Shown here: in pieces, positions 43,065 to 51,967 of the stretch
Layout: each line of letters begins with the position of its first letter
Position numbering within the stretch: the first letter of the stretch is position 1
Source of the DNA: Allopusillimonas lactea
GTDB lineage: Bacteria > Pseudomonadota > Gammaproteobacteria > Burkholderiales > Burkholderiaceae_B
DNA: 64,000 bases
NCBI RefSeq assembly: GCF_021653995.1
Contig: NZ_JAJJOZ010000004.1
Coordinates: 62,001 to 126,000, forward strand
Direction: 5' to 3'
Made by a program: the position numbers and the translations under genes
Notes under the pieces: model-generated
Told to the model about the DNA's origin: nothing
The model's database searches: none
The model's input: only the letters and a program-made list of their open reading frames with translations

Positions 43065-43913
43065 GTGACTCTCAACGATTTCAACACGGCCGGCTTACGC
43101 GGCCGCCTACGGCAGGGCCTGGCGGTATTCGGGCTGCTGGCCGTCCTGCTGGCCGCCGGGTGCGGCAGCATCAAGCCTGAGCAAGACAAAACTGCAGGGT
43201 GGAGCGCCGACCGGTTGTACCAAGACGCCAAAGCCGAAATGACGGCCGGCAACTGGACCGATGCACGCAAGCGCCTGGAGGCTGTTGAAGCCCGCTACCC
43301 TTTCGGCAATTACGCGCAGCAGGCCCTCATTGATCAGGCCTATGTAAACTGGAAAGACGAAGAGCCCGAACAAGCGCTGGCCGCCATCGATCGGTTCGAG
43401 CGTCAGTACCCCAATCATCCAGGCACAGACTACATGCTGTACCTGAAGGGCCTGATTACCTTCACACCGCCCAGCGCCGCGTTCTCGAAATTTACCCGGC
43501 AAGACCCGAGCGAGCGCGATCCCAAGGGCCTGCGTGAATCGTACGACGCCTTCAACGATCTGATCAAACGCTACCCCGACAGCCGTTATGCCGCCGACGC
43601 ACGCAAGCGCGTAGCGTGGCTGGTGAACACCATTGCCGAAAACGAAGTGCACGTGGCACAGTATTACTATGAGCGCGGCGCCTATGTTGCGGCGGTCAAT
43701 CGTGCCAAAACGGTAATCACCGACTTCCAGGGCGTGCCCATTGCCGAAAAAGCCCTGTACATCATGGTGCTGTCGTACGACAAACTGGGCCTGACCGCCT
43801 TGCGCGACGACAGCAAGCGGGTGCTGGACACCAATTACCCAGACAGCAAGTATTACAAGCAAGGGCTGGACGAGCCCAGCGGCAGCATGCTTAACCCGTT
43901 TAACTGGCTATAG
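43065..43913 (+). CDS. bamD: Outer membrane assembly lipoprotein BamD
   Basis: BamD (282 residues) is an essential lipoprotein of the BAM complex that inserts outer-membrane beta-barrels. It starts with GTG after AAGGATG. The signal peptide ends in a lipobox LLAAGCG with Cys33. About five TPR-like repeats follow (RLYQDAKAEMTAGNWTDARK, RYPFGNYAQQALIDQAYVNW, and so on). YLKGLITF and the DPKGLRESYDAFNDLIKRYPDS segment are typical. Confidence 0.97.
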   Translation: MTLNDFNTAGLRGRLRQGLAVFGLLAVLLAAGCGSIKPEQDKTAGWSADRLYQDAKAEMTAGNWTDARKRLEAVEARYPFGNYAQQALIDQAYVNWKDEEPEQALAAIDRFERQYPNHPGTDYMLYLKGLITFTPPSAAFSKFTRQDPSERDPKGLRESYDAFNDLIKRYPDSRYAADARKRVAWLVNTIAENEVHVAQYYYERGAYVAAVNRAKTVITDFQGVPIAEKALYIMVLSYDKLGLTALRDDSKRVLDTNYPDSKYYKQGLDEPSGSMLNPFNWL

Positions 43914-44032
43914 GGCAGCCGCCCTGCAAAAGGCGTAGCGAAAAGGCGCGCGCGGCGCACGCCCTGCAAAACCGGGCGCCGCCATTGCTTTATTTCGCCG
44001 CACCCAGTCTGCCATCGCGACCGCAGGGCGGG

Positions 44033-46210
44033 TTATGCAGGCTCGGTGCTGGCCTGACGGCTACGCAAAAACGCCAGCGCCTGCGCGGCTTCCCGCGTGC
44101 GGGCAAACGGCGGCAAACCGCGCCACAGAAGGCGCCCGTAGGGTTTTTCAACCATACGTGTATCGCCCACCATCAGCACCCCCCAATCGCGCTCAGAGCG
44201 GATCAGACGGCCTGCGCCCTGCTTGAGCGCGATGGCGGCTTCGGGCAACTGATATTCCATGAAAGGGTTACCACCCCGGATGCGGCATTGGTTCAGGCGT
44301 GCCTCAAGTACGGGATCATCAGGCGGGGCGAAGGGGAGCTTGTCGATGGCCACCAATGTGAGTGCGTCGCCCGGTACGTCGATGCCTTCCCAGAAACTGG
44401 CGCTACCGACCAGCACCGCATTGCTGCCGCCGCGAAAACGCTCGAGCAGCACACGGCGGGAGCTTTCTCCCTGCCGCAGCAACAGGCGGTCGATGCTTTC
44501 GTCATCGAAGCGTTCGGACAGCAGATCAGCAATCTGATCGACAGCGCGCAAGGTTGTGCACAACACCAGTACACCGCCCGACGTAGCGCGCACCAGCGGC
44601 ACGAGCGTATCGACAAAGCATTCGTTGAAGCGGCGATCGTTGGGAAGGGGCAGTGTCTTGGGTACGTACAGCACCCCTTGGCTGGGGTAGTCGAAGGGGG
44701 ATTCCCATTGCATGGTGTCGGCATCCCACAACCCCAGTTGGCGGACGAAGTGACCAAAATCGCCCTGCACGGACAGCGTTGCAGAGGTAAGCACCCAGGC
44801 CTGACCGCGCTTGCGGCTGCGTGAAAACAGCCGCGCCACCGACAGCGGCGCACTGTGCAGGCGCATGTAATGCGTGCCCTGCTCTACCCACCGTACCGAC
44901 GGTTCAGTGGCATCCGCATAGCGGGGATCATCGGTGGTGCCTGTATCTTGCGCGCCATCGGGCTCGGCGAGATCGCGACGCTTGTTTTCGCGCATGCCAT
45001 GCGCTGCGGAAGCGCCATGGGGCGCATGCCCGCCTGACTCATCGGCGGCATGCGCCTCGCCCTCTGTAGCAGCCTGCTGCGGGGCCAGAGCGTCAGGCGC
45101 GAGCGCGTTGCGGCCTTGCCTGTCGGGTTGGCTCCAGCGGAACAAGCGAGCGCGCAAGTCTTGGCAGGTGTTGAGGACAGCGGCAAGATCTGGGTGCTTT
45201 TCCGCGACCACGCCCAGCAGCCGTGCGGTTTTGTCCAGCCTTTCGATGAGGTCTTCGAGTGCCTGGTCGAATTCGGCGGCATTGGGCATGGCTTCGAAAG
45301 TGGCCTTGTGGCCGGGCAGGCGCTCGACCGGTGCGGCTGCAAGGCGCAGCGCCCGGGCCGCGCTTTCGATGCCTTTGCCCGCTTCGCTCCAGTTGGTGGA
45401 TTCGCGTGCATGGGCGAGCCCCGCCGCCTCGACCGCACGGGACAGATCAAGCAGGTGATGCGACGACACACTGCTGCCGAGGAAGCGTGTGGCGATATCG
45501 GGCAACTGGTGGGCTTCGTCGAAGACGACCAGATCGACCTCGGGCAGTAGATCGGTGATGCCTTCTTCGCGCAGGGCGAGATCGGCCATGAACAGCGCGT
45601 GGTTCACGACCACGATGTCGGCATCCTGGGCCTGGCGGCGGGCCTTGTTGACAAAGCAGTCTTTGACATGCGGGCATTCCTGCCCCAGGCAGTTTTCGCG
45701 CGTGGAGGTGACGCGGTTCCAGATATCAGCGTCTTCAGGGACGTCGGCCAGGTCGCCGCGGTCGCCCGTGCGGGACTCGAGCGCGAACATCTGGATACGG
45801 CGCAACTGCCCGACCTCGGCCCGCGACTTGAGCGCGCGGTCGTCGCCGGAGAGGCGGCCGAGATGGTAGTGGCACACATAGTTGCCGCGCCCCTTGAGCA
45901 ACGCGACGGTAACCGGCAGGCCCAGCGCATCGCGCAGGCGCGGGATGTCGCGGCGAAAGAGCTGGTCTTGCAGCGTGCGCGTGCCGGTTGAGATAAGCGC
46001 CTTGCCACCGCTGATGAAGGCAGGCACCAGATAGGCCCAGGTTTTCCCCGTACCGGTGCCTGCCTCGGCCACCAGAGCACCGCGCGCCTGCAGCGTTTCT
46101 TCGATGGCGCGGGCGAGCTCTTGCTGCGCCTGGCGCGGGCGATAACCGGGCACCGCCTGGGCGATGGGCCCGTCGGCGGCGAAGATTTCGGAGATTTCCT
46201 GGAATAACAT
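44033..46210 (-). CDS. dinG: DinG/YoaA-family ATP-dependent DNA helicase
   Basis: The XPD-like iron-sulfur helicase has 725 residues from the start at 46210 (MLFQEISEIFAADG, the usual N-terminus). Walker A is at 48-57 (AEAGTGTGKT) and the DEAH box is VVFDEAHQLP. Four Fe-S cysteines are seen in NYVCHYH, ENCLGQECPHVKDCF. The C-terminal helicase motifs include VLVGSASFWEGIDVPGDAL and QGAGRLIRS. An unusual hydrophilic insert of about 70 residues, rich in Ala, Asp, Glu and His, interrupts the second half before VRWVEQGTHYM. It unwinds DNA and R-loop structures. A LexA-box-like sequence overlaps its promoter region. Confidence 0.92.
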   Translation of the reverse strand: MLFQEISEIFAADGPIAQAVPGYRPRQAQQELARAIEETLQARGALVAEAGTGTGKTWAYLVPAFISGGKALISTGTRTLQDQLFRRDIPRLRDALGLPVTVALLKGRGNYVCHYHLGRLSGDDRALKSRAEVGQLRRIQMFALESRTGDRGDLADVPEDADIWNRVTSTRENCLGQECPHVKDCFVNKARRQAQDADIVVVNHALFMADLALREEGITDLLPEVDLVVFDEAHQLPDIATRFLGSSVSSHHLLDLSRAVEAAGLAHARESTNWSEAGKGIESAARALRLAAAPVERLPGHKATFEAMPNAAEFDQALEDLIERLDKTARLLGVVAEKHPDLAAVLNTCQDLRARLFRWSQPDRQGRNALAPDALAPQQAATEGEAHAADESGGHAPHGASAAHGMRENKRRDLAEPDGAQDTGTTDDPRYADATEPSVRWVEQGTHYMRLHSAPLSVARLFSRSRKRGQAWVLTSATLSVQGDFGHFVRQLGLWDADTMQWESPFDYPSQGVLYVPKTLPLPNDRRFNECFVDTLVPLVRATSGGVLVLCTTLRAVDQIADLLSERFDDESIDRLLLRQGESSRRVLLERFRGGSNAVLVGSASFWEGIDVPGDALTLVAIDKLPFAPPDDPVLEARLNQCRIRGGNPFMEYQLPEAAIALKQGAGRLIRSERDWGVLMVGDTRMVEKPYGRLLWRGLPPFARTREAAQALAFLRSRQASTEPA

Positions 46211-46233
46211 GGTGAATGGCGCACAGACGCAAG

Positions 46234-46253
46234 GACTGGATTTTCGCACAGTA
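46234..46253. promoter_or_regulatory. Candidate LexA (SOS) box upstream of dinG
   Basis: On the plus strand CTGG-N8-ACAG, flanked by A and TA, differs from the CTGT-N8-ACAG consensus at one core position. It starts 24 bases upstream of the dinG start. dinG is an SOS gene in E. coli. The divergent tex start lies 94 bases away. Confidence 0.45.
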
Positions 46254-46346
46254 TCCGCACCCGCGCCATCGGGGCATGGCCGATTTTCGCCCGTGCGCCG
46301 ATATGGCACAATGCGCCGCGTGATTGATCGTTTTTGAGCACCAAGC

Positions 46347-48710
46347 ATGACCGAAACCCTAGCTTCTGCCGTTTCCACCGCCTATGCCAGCGACCCTGCC
46401 CGCATCGTCGCCATGTTGGCTACCGAACTGGGCGTGCGCGCGGCGCAGATCGCCGCTGCGGTCGAACTGCTCGACGATGGCGCCACCGTGCCTTTTATTG
46501 CGCGCTATCGCAAAGAGGCGACTGGCGGGCTTGATGACACCGTGTTGCGCAACCTCGAAGTACGGCTGGCCTATGTACGCGAGCTTGAAAGCCGGCGCAG
46601 CGCCATCCTCGAGTCGATCGCACAGCAAGGCAAGCTCACCCCCGAGCTCGAAAAAGACCTCCTCGGCGCGGACACCAAGCAACGCCTCGAAGACCTTTAC
46701 GCCCCCTATAAGCCCAAACGCCGCACGCGTGCGCAAATCGCGCGTGAGGCGGGCCTGGAGCCGCTGGCCGACGCCATTCTGGCCGATACAGGCTGCGATC
46801 CCGCCGCGCTGGCCCAGGCCTATATCAACGAAGAGGCTGGCGTCAAAGATGCCAAGGCAGCGCTCGACGGCGCGCGCGACATCCTGGCCGAGCGGTATGC
46901 CGAAAACGCAGATCTGCTTGCAGATCTGCGCGAGCATCTCTGGAATACCGGCATGCTGTACGCCAAAGTGGTGGAAGGCAAAGAAGCCGAGGGCGATAAC
47001 TTCCGCGACTGGTTCGATTTCAACGAACGCCTGCGTTCGCTGCCCTCGCATCGCATGCTGGCACTGCTGCGCGGCCGCCAGCAAGGCGTGCTCGACCTGC
47101 GCCTGGGCCTGGATGCCGAACTCGAGGCGCGCACGCCCCACCCTTGCGTCGAACGCGTCGCCCGCTTCCTGGGCGTCGATGCCGATTTCGCCCTCGACGC
47201 CGCCCCGCGTGGCCGCTGGCTGGGTGAGGTCTGCCGCTGGACATGGCGGGTCAAGCTGCTTACCGCTTTTGAAACCGAGCTCATCGGCCGCCTGCGCGAC
47301 AACGCGGAGGAAGAAGCCATACGGGTATTTGCCGCCAACCTGAAAGACCTGCTGCTCGCCGCACCGGCAGGCCCCAAGGCCGTACTGGGCCTGGATCCCG
47401 GCATACGCACAGGCGTCAAGGTAGCCGCCATCGACGCAACCGGCAAGCTGCTCGACACCGCCACTGTTTATCCCTTCGAGCCCCGGCGCGACCGCGAAGG
47501 CAGCATCAACACCTTGGCCGCGCTGACACTACGCCACAAGATCGCGCTGATCGCCATCGGCAACGGCACCGCATCACGCGAAACCGAAAAGCTGGTTGCT
47601 GACATGTTCGAGCGCTTTCCCGACCTGAAAGTCACCAAGGTCATGGTGTCCGAGGCCGGCGCATCGGTGTATTCTGCGTCCGAGCTGGCGGCGGCCGAGT
47701 TCCCCGACCTCGACGTCAGCCTGCGTGGCGCCGTATCCATTGCCCGCCGGCTGCAGGATCCGCTGGCAGAGCTCGTCAAGATCGAGCCCAAGGCCATCGG
47801 CGTAGGCCAGTACCAGCACGACGTCAACCAGCGCGAATTGGCGCGTTCGCTCGATGCCGTGATCGAAGACTGCGTGAACGCGGTGGGCGTCGACGTCAAC
47901 ACGGCGTCCGCGCCGCTGCTCAGCCGGGTGTCGGGGCTGAATGCCACACTGGCCCGCAACATCGTCGCGTGGCGCGATGACAAGGGCGCCTTCCCCGATC
48001 GTAAAGCGCTGCTCAACGTGCCTCGTTTCGGCGACAAGGCATTCGAGCAGGCAGCGGGGTTTCTGCGCATACCCAATGGCGCCAATCCGCTCGATGCCTC
48101 ATCCGTCCACCCCGAAGCCTATCCAGTGGTCGAGCGTATTCTCGCCCGCATCCAGGCCGATGCCCGCCAGGTCATGGGCCGCCAGGGCGCGCTCAAAGGG
48201 GTGTCACCGGCCGATTTCACCAACGAACGCTTCGGGCTGCCCACCGTGCGCGATATTTTCCAAGAGATCGAGAAACCCGGCCGCGACCCGCGCCCCGAGT
48301 TCAAGACGGCCCAGTTCAAGGAAGGTGTCAACACTTTGGCGGACTTGCACACAGGCATGATCCTGGAAGGCGTGGTCACCAACGTTGCCAATTTCGGCGC
48401 ATTCGTCGACATCGGGGTGCACCAGGACGGCCTGGTGCATATCTCGGCCCTCTCCAACACCTATGTGAAAGATCCGCGCGATGTCGTGCGTGTGGGCCAG
48501 ATGGTCAAGGTCAAGGTTCAAGAGGTCGATGCGGCGCGCAAGCGCATCGGCCTGACCATGCGCCTGGACGACGACGCCCCACCCGCGCGCCGTGGTGGCG
48601 ACCGGCCTGCATCCCAAAGCCGGCGCGGCGATGGCCGACAGGGTGGGCAAGCACAGCAAAGCGCAGGCACAGGTGCCATGGCGGCCGCCTTTGCCAAACT
48701 CAAAAGGTAA
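46347..48710 (+). CDS. tex: RNA-binding transcription accessory protein Tex
   Basis: Tex (787 residues) contains the N-terminal Tex_N helical region, a YqgF/RNase H-like domain (VLGLDPGIRTGVKVAAIDATG), helix-hairpin-helix repeats (VDVNTASAPLLSRVSGLNATLARNIVAWRD) and a C-terminal S1 domain (GMILEGVVTNVANFGAFVDIGVHQDGLVHIS). It binds nucleic acids and interacts with RNA polymerase. In Bordetella it affects toxin gene expression. It is divergent from dinG and is followed three bases later by an unknown gene. Confidence 0.97.
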   Translation: MTETLASAVSTAYASDPARIVAMLATELGVRAAQIAAAVELLDDGATVPFIARYRKEATGGLDDTVLRNLEVRLAYVRELESRRSAILESIAQQGKLTPELEKDLLGADTKQRLEDLYAPYKPKRRTRAQIAREAGLEPLADAILADTGCDPAALAQAYINEEAGVKDAKAALDGARDILAERYAENADLLADLREHLWNTGMLYAKVVEGKEAEGDNFRDWFDFNERLRSLPSHRMLALLRGRQQGVLDLRLGLDAELEARTPHPCVERVARFLGVDADFALDAAPRGRWLGEVCRWTWRVKLLTAFETELIGRLRDNAEEEAIRVFAANLKDLLLAAPAGPKAVLGLDPGIRTGVKVAAIDATGKLLDTATVYPFEPRRDREGSINTLAALTLRHKIALIAIGNGTASRETEKLVADMFERFPDLKVTKVMVSEAGASVYSASELAAAEFPDLDVSLRGAVSIARRLQDPLAELVKIEPKAIGVGQYQHDVNQRELARSLDAVIEDCVNAVGVDVNTASAPLLSRVSGLNATLARNIVAWRDDKGAFPDRKALLNVPRFGDKAFEQAAGFLRIPNGANPLDASSVHPEAYPVVERILARIQADARQVMGRQGALKGVSPADFTNERFGLPTVRDIFQEIEKPGRDPRPEFKTAQFKEGVNTLADLHTGMILEGVVTNVANFGAFVDIGVHQDGLVHISALSNTYVKDPRDVVRVGQMVKVKVQEVDAARKRIGLTMRLDDDAPPARRGGDRPASQSRRGDGRQGGQAQQSAGTGAMAAAFAKLKR

Positions 48711-48713
48711 GGC

Positions 48714-49244
48714 ATGAGCACAACCTCGTTGGATGACACCACACGGCAATCGATGTTGCAGGCGCTGGTGCGCATGCTGTCGTGCGACGACCTGGACCCG
48801 CATGAGGTTTCGCGGGTGGTGGACATCTGCCTGCAAGCGGACGCCGACCCAGCCGGCACGCTGCGCACCTATTACGGCAACAACGCCGCCAATGTGGCGC
48901 AGTACGACCCAAAGGGCGTAACCGCCTATATCGTGTTTCTGGAGCTCGAAGACTATTTCGCCGTGTCCGATACGGTCGATGAGCTTTATGAACAGATCAT
49001 CGATGCCTTCGAGCAGCCTCAACTGCCTGAGTACCCCTACGAAGACAACGATTTCGAAACTGTTGCCGACTTTTATCGCTGGGTTGACGCGCAATTACTG
49101 GCGCATCACCCGCGCTACCAACTCATCAGCTTTGGTGAAAGCTACACCAACGATTTCCAGGTAGTCCTGGTCTATCGCGAGCAGGCGGCCGACATTCTCG
49201 ACCTGTGCGCCCGGCTGTCTCTGGCGGCGGGACTCTGCCTGTAG
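48714..49244 (+). CDS. Uncharacterised acidic protein encoded directly after tex
   Basis: I do not recognise this 176-residue protein. It is acidic and rich in Asp, Tyr and Leu, with no signal peptide or membrane segment. Two regions look ordered: an N-terminal helical part (MLQALVRMLSCDDLDPHEVSRVVDICLQADADP) and a C-terminal half with alternating hydrophobics (VTAYIVFLELEDYFAV, YQLISFGESYTNDFQVVLVYRE). Only three bases separate it from tex, so it is co-transcribed and probably translated by coupling. The codon usage resembles its neighbours, so it is probably a real native gene. No function is proposed. Confidence 0.75.
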   Translation: MSTTSLDDTTRQSMLQALVRMLSCDDLDPHEVSRVVDICLQADADPAGTLRTYYGNNAANVAQYDPKGVTAYIVFLELEDYFAVSDTVDELYEQIIDAFEQPQLPEYPYEDNDFETVADFYRWVDAQLLAHHPRYQLISFGESYTNDFQVVLVYREQAADILDLCARLSLAAGLCL

Positions 49245-49376
49245 GGCGCAGGCATCCAGAGCCTGCACTGACGCCAGGGCGCTCCTCTCGCAAGGCATAT
49301 GAGATGAGGTGCTTGCCACGTCCGAGGGCGACGGCCTGGGCGCTCGGGCCACCCCTACCGGTAGCCTTGCGCACAT

Positions 49377-50714
49377 TCAATCCTGCTGCAGCGCCGCGAT
49401 AGCCTCACGCACCAAAGGCAGCGCCGTGGCCTCGACGTGGGCAACAACATTGCCCTGCACGGTAATTGCCACACCCCCCTGCACCTCGGCGGCCAGCGCG
49501 TCGAACGGCTCGCGCTTGAGCGCGGCCATTGCCACGCCGGCCGCCTTGGGTTCATCGAAAGCTTCGGACAGCAACAGCTCCTGCCCGTCGCCTGCTATCA
49601 GGCGAAAGCGGAATTTGCCGTCTTCGTCGCGAAAACTGACAAAGCGCGCAAGCTTGCCTTTTTTTGCCCCCACTGTGGGCGCTGCCGCGACTGCAGGCTT
49701 GGATGCCGCACGCAGCCCGACTGCCTCGCGCAATTGCTCCATGAACGGGTGCGACAGCTTGCGGGCCTTGGCGGCGCCAGCTTGCAGGATGTCTTCGATG
49801 CGGTCGGGCTGGGCGGTGAGCGCCATATAGCGTTCGCGCATAGGGGCCAGTATGCCTTCCAGATGATCGAGCAGCGCATTCTTGGCGTCGCCCCAACCCA
49901 TGCCGTCTTCAAGCTGTTGGCGGAACTGCGCGGACTGCGCTGGCGTGGCAAAGGCGCGGTAAATGGTGTAAAGATGAGAGTTCTCGGCGTCTTTGGGTTC
50001 GCCAGGCGCGCGCGAATCCGTGACAATGCGCATGACGGCCGTTCGCAGCGCCTTGGCGCCACCCTCGAACAGCGGGATGGTGTTGTCGTAGCTCTTGGAC
50101 ATTTTGCGCCCGTCCAGCCCCGGCAGCGTGGCCACCTCTTCATCCACCTGCACCTCAGGCAGCACGAAGAAGTCCTCGCCCCGACCATATAGATGGTTGA
50201 AGCGCTGCGCGATATCGCGCGCCATTTCCAGGTGCTGGATCTGATCGCGACCCACTGGCACCCTGTTGGCATTGAACATCAGGATGTCGGCGGCCATCAA
50301 CACCGGGTAAGAGAACAGGCCCATAGTCACGCCGTCGTCGGGGTCGATGTCGCGCGCCGTGTTCTGGTCAACCGCCGCTTTGTAGGCGTGTGCGCGATTC
50401 ATCAACCCCTTGGGTGTAACGCAGTTGAGCATCCAGCACAACTCAGGGATCTCGGGAATGTCGGACTGGCGATAGAAAGTGACCTTGTCCGGATCCAGCC
50501 CAGCCGCCAACCATGTGGCGGCGATCTCGAGGCGAGATCGTGCAATGCGCTGCGGATCGTCGCATTTGATCAGCGCGTGGAAGTCGGCCATGAAATAAAA
50601 GGCATCGACGCCGGGTTGGGCGCTGGCCTCGATCGAAGGGCGGATAGCGCCAGCGTAATTGCCCAGGTGGGGCGTGCCGGAAGTGGTGATGCCAGTAAGG
50701 ACGCGGGTATTCAT
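49377..50714 (-). CDS. trpS: Tryptophanyl-tRNA synthetase with C-terminal YegP-like domain
   Basis: Residues 1-335 are a class I TrpRS: the HIGH equivalent PHLGN at 15-19 and KMSKS at 204-208, with QIQHLEMARDIA and the C-terminal SHPFMEQLREAVGL. A linker (about 337-355, Ala/Lys-rich) then leads to about 90 extra residues. Positions 357-400 (RFVSFRDEDGKFRFRLIAGD and on) look like the small DUF1508/YegP fold. Ordinary TrpRS has about 335 residues, so the 445-residue protein is extended. It charges tRNA-Trp. The role of the added domain is unknown. Confidence 0.93.
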   Translation of the reverse strand: MNTRVLTGITTSGTPHLGNYAGAIRPSIEASAQPGVDAFYFMADFHALIKCDDPQRIARSRLEIAATWLAAGLDPDKVTFYRQSDIPEIPELCWMLNCVTPKGLMNRAHAYKAAVDQNTARDIDPDDGVTMGLFSYPVLMAADILMFNANRVPVGRDQIQHLEMARDIAQRFNHLYGRGEDFFVLPEVQVDEEVATLPGLDGRKMSKSYDNTIPLFEGGAKALRTAVMRIVTDSRAPGEPKDAENSHLYTIYRAFATPAQSAQFRQQLEDGMGWGDAKNALLDHLEGILAPMRERYMALTAQPDRIEDILQAGAAKARKLSHPFMEQLREAVGLRAASKPAVAAAPTVGAKKGKLARFVSFRDEDGKFRFRLIAGDGQELLLSEAFDEPKAAGVAMAALKREPFDALAAEVQGGVAITVQGNVVAHVEATALPLVREAIAALQQD

Positions 50715-50794
50715 AGGCTAGGCTTGTAAGGTGTGCAGGGTGCGGGTGCGGGCGCGGCGTGCGTAGCCCGCAGCGGCGCGAGCCGCATGTGAGC

Positions 50795-51886
50795 TTATAG
50801 TGTAACGGCCTCGCGTCGCGCTTCTTCGAGGTATTCGCGCGATTGCATTTCGAGAATGCGCGACACAGTGCGATGAAACTCGTTGGACATGGGCCCTTTG
50901 GTGTAGAGCGCTTCAGCCGGGCACTCGGCCGACATCACCAACTTCACCTTGTGATCGTAGAATACGTCGATCAGCCAGGTGAAGCGCCGCGCCTGCGACG
51001 CATCGCGCGGCGCCATGCGAGGGACATCCGACAGTATCACCGTCTGGAAGCGGCTGGCCAGGTCCAGGTAATCGTTCTGTGAGCGCGGGCCACCACACAA
51101 GGTTGCAAAGTCGAACCATACAATACTGCCGCCAAGCGCTACCGCCCGCAGCTTGCGGTTTTCCACGATCAGGTCGGGTTCCATCGGCGCAGTATCCAGC
51201 AACCGATCGAAGATAGCACGCAGTTCGGCGTTGGTATCACCGGTAATGGGAGTCAGGTACATGCGCACCTGCTCGAGCGCGCGACGCCGGTAGTCGGTGC
51301 CAACGTCGACATTGAGCACATCCATACGCTGCTGGATGAGCTTGATCGCCGGCAAAACGCGGTCTCGGTGCAGGCCATCGGGATACAACGTGGACGGCTC
51401 GTAGTTGGATGTCATCACGAACGACGTACCGTGCTTGAACAGGCACAGCAAGAGCCGATACAGTATCATGGCGTCGGCCACGTCCGACACATGGAACTCG
51501 TCGAAGCAGATCAGCCGGTAGCGCTTGGCAATGCGGCGCGCCACCTCGTCCAGTGGATCCTGCTGGCCACGCACGGCGTCCAGTTCGCGATGCACGCCGC
51601 GCATGAATTCGTGAAAATGCACACGCGTCTTGCGCCTGACTGGCACCGTGAGATAGAACGCATCCATCAGGAAGCTCTTGCCCCGGCCAACACCGCCCCA
51701 CATATATACCCCGCGCGGTACCGGCGGGCGGCGGAAAATCTTCTTCAGCGCCGATGAACGCGCCTTCTTGAAATTGATCCAATCATCGTAATAGCGCTGC
51801 AGGCGCTCAATAGCGGCCTCTTGCGCCGCATCGGGCCGGTAGCCGCGCTCGTTCAGCGCCTGATGGTAATACTCGCGTACATTCAT
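50795..51886 (-). CDS. zapE: Cell division ATPase ZapE (AFG1-like)
   Basis: The 363-residue AFG1/ZapE P-loop ATPase has Walker A at 64-71 (GGVGRGKS), Walker B LICFDEFHVSD, and typical RVHFHEFMRGVH and FTWLIDVFYDHKVKLVMSA segments. In E. coli ZapE associates with the division ring and modulates FtsZ under stress. The gene lies between trpS and the odh-lpd operon on the same strand. A terminator lies between it and lpd. Confidence 0.94.
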   Translation of the reverse strand: MNVREYYHQALNERGYRPDAAQEAAIERLQRYYDDWINFKKARSSALKKIFRRPPVPRGVYMWGGVGRGKSFLMDAFYLTVPVRRKTRVHFHEFMRGVHRELDAVRGQQDPLDEVARRIAKRYRLICFDEFHVSDVADAMILYRLLLCLFKHGTSFVMTSNYEPSTLYPDGLHRDRVLPAIKLIQQRMDVLNVDVGTDYRRRALEQVRMYLTPITGDTNAELRAIFDRLLDTAPMEPDLIVENRKLRAVALGGSIVWFDFATLCGGPRSQNDYLDLASRFQTVILSDVPRMAPRDASQARRFTWLIDVFYDHKVKLVMSAECPAEALYTKGPMSNEFHRTVSRILEMQSREYLEEARREAVTL

Positions 51887-51906
51887 AAAAAGGGGCTTTT
51901 CAAAGT

Positions 51907-51936
51907 AAAAAGGGCGAGCCGACCGCCCGCCCTTTT
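51907..51936 (-). terminator. Terminator of the odhA-odhB-lpd operon
   Basis: AAAAGGGCG (51908-51916) pairs with CGCCCTTTT (51928-51936). On the minus strand the stem ends in CCCTTTTTAC. It lies 32 bases past the lpd stop and just before zapE. Confidence 0.75.
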
Positions 51937-51967
51937 ACATGGTCGTGCTGTGCACGAACCGCGCAGA

